Source: Christensenella sp. UBA3792
GTDB lineage: Bacteria; Bacillota; Clostridia; Christensenellales; CAG-138
Length of the DNA: 23,272 nt
Direction of reading: 5' to 3'
NCBI GenBank assembly: GCA_002369195.1
Contig: DFEW01000058.1
Coordinates: 58,248 to 81,519, forward strand
Within the stretch, counting starts at the first letter, position 1. Every line of letters starts with the position of its first letter. A program made the position numbers and the translations under genes. Shown here in pieces: positions 22,827-23,272 of this stretch. The notes beneath the pieces were generated by a model. The model was given only the letters and a program-made list of their open reading frames with translations. It was not told where the DNA came from and did no database searches.

Positions 22827-23272
22827 ATGGAACAGACGCTGACCGTCAACGGAATATGCTACCGGATCGTTCGCCTGCTCGGCAAGGGCAAGGGCGGGTA
22901 TTCCTACCTTGCAGAGGGGGACGGAGAGCCGGTGGTGCTCAAACAGATTCACCATGAGCCGTGCGACTATTACCGCTTCGGCAACAAGATCGAAGCCGAA
23001 TTGCGCGATTACGCGCGCCTGCAGGCAGCCGGGATTCGCATTCCCCGCATGCGTTCCGTCGACAGGGATGCCGAACGGATCGTCAAGGACTACATCGCGG
23101 GACCGACCGTGATGGAACTGGTGCAGGCGGGCGAATCGATCGATCCGTATCTGACCGAGGTGCGGGACATGGCTGCAAAGGCGAGGTCCGCCGGTTTGAA
23201 CATCGATTACTACCCGACCAATTTTGTCGTGCGCGACGGACTGCTTTGGTACGTGGATTACGAATGCAACGA
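22827..23272 (+). CDS. Kinase-fold protein (3' partial)
   Basis: The first 148 residues of a protein that runs off the window. It shows a compact protein-kinase-like pattern: a glycine loop LLGKGKGGYSYLA (18-29), the ATP-anchoring lysine K39 in VVLKQIH, a helix-C glutamate (E56 or E58) in KIEAELRDY, a catalytic-loop equivalent with D127 and N132 in NIDYYPTNFVV, and metal-binding D144 in WYVDYE. The loop is shorter than in Ser/Thr kinases and nearer to aminoglycoside/choline phosphotransferase or lipopolysaccharide kinase types. The order of motifs suggests an active enzyme; the substrate is unknown. It begins 7 bp after the flavoprotein gene with only a weak ribosome binding site, so reinitiation is likely. 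Confidence 0.75.
   Translation, partial: MEQTLTVNGICYRIVRLLGKGKGGYSYLAEGDGEPVVLKQIHHEPCDYYRFGNKIEAELRDYARLQAAGIRIPRMRSVDRDAERIVKDYIAGPTVMELVQAGESIDPYLTEVRDMAAKARSAGLNIDYYPTNFVVRDGLLWYVDYECN

Overview
The window looks like a piece of a GC-rich Clostridia chromosome, possibly an uncultured gut lineage of the Christensenellales or Oscillospirales kind. The evidence is strong AGGAGG-type ribosome binding sites, several lipoproteins with Pro/Thr/Glu-rich linkers after the lipobox, anaerobe-style iron-sulfur enzymes, a cobalamin riboswitch with a rho-independent terminator, and a hybrid kinase paired with a family-1 solute-binding lipoprotein. The taxonomic placement is inference. I saw no tRNA, rRNA, CRISPR array, insertion sequence or prophage. 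High GC creates very long antisense ORFs, which I did not call.

Layout. 1-933 (+): the 3' part of a sugar-importer ATPase (UgpC/MsmX type) and its terminator. 6873-1013 (-): one probable eight-gene operon led by a TetR repressor. Its promoter is overlapped and followed by two copies of a TGACA-N3-TGTCA operator. After tetR come a YgiN-like monooxygenase, a carboxymuconolactone decarboxylase/cupin fusion, a surface flavodoxin lipoprotein, a DUF4405 b-type cytochrome-like membrane protein, an iron-sulfur flavoprotein, a DUF362 lipoprotein and an ArsP/DUF318 permease. Several junctions overlap by 4-8 bp. 6988-8380 (+): an L-cysteine desulfidase with its own promoter and a shared bidirectional terminator. 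10201-8380 (-): a glutaredoxin-like protein and a MATE exporter, each with its own promoter; the MATE leader contains a terminator-like hairpin.

10228-14415 (+) is a vitamin B12 locus: a consensus promoter, a cobalamin riboswitch, an attenuator terminator, a TIM-barrel protein that I propose is a CbiR-type cobamide-remodelling hydrolase, then a corrinoid ABC importer (binding lipoprotein, permease, ATPase). Convergent to it at 14965-14564 is a small lipoprotein with a DUF4430 (transcobalamin C-terminal-like) domain, a candidate surface corrinoid binder. Its 5' side abuts a 5'-truncated alpha/beta-hydrolase remnant (14994-15380).

15496-19456 (+): a hybrid sensor kinase with two receiver domains, translationally coupled to a solute-binding lipoprotein that has no permease here. 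19533-20045: an unrecognised 170-aa protein. 20139-22819 and onward (+): a second TetR under a promoter carrying two operator copies, overlapping a GNAT acetyltransferase, followed by an alpha/beta hydrolase, a second iron-sulfur flavoprotein and a kinase-fold protein cut by the window end.

The two most interesting systems are the riboswitch-controlled cobamide salvage/remodelling operon and the autoregulated TetR redox operon. The latter places redox proteins in the cytosol, in the membrane and outside it, and could form a short electron chain to the cell surface or an electrophile/quinone defence pathway.
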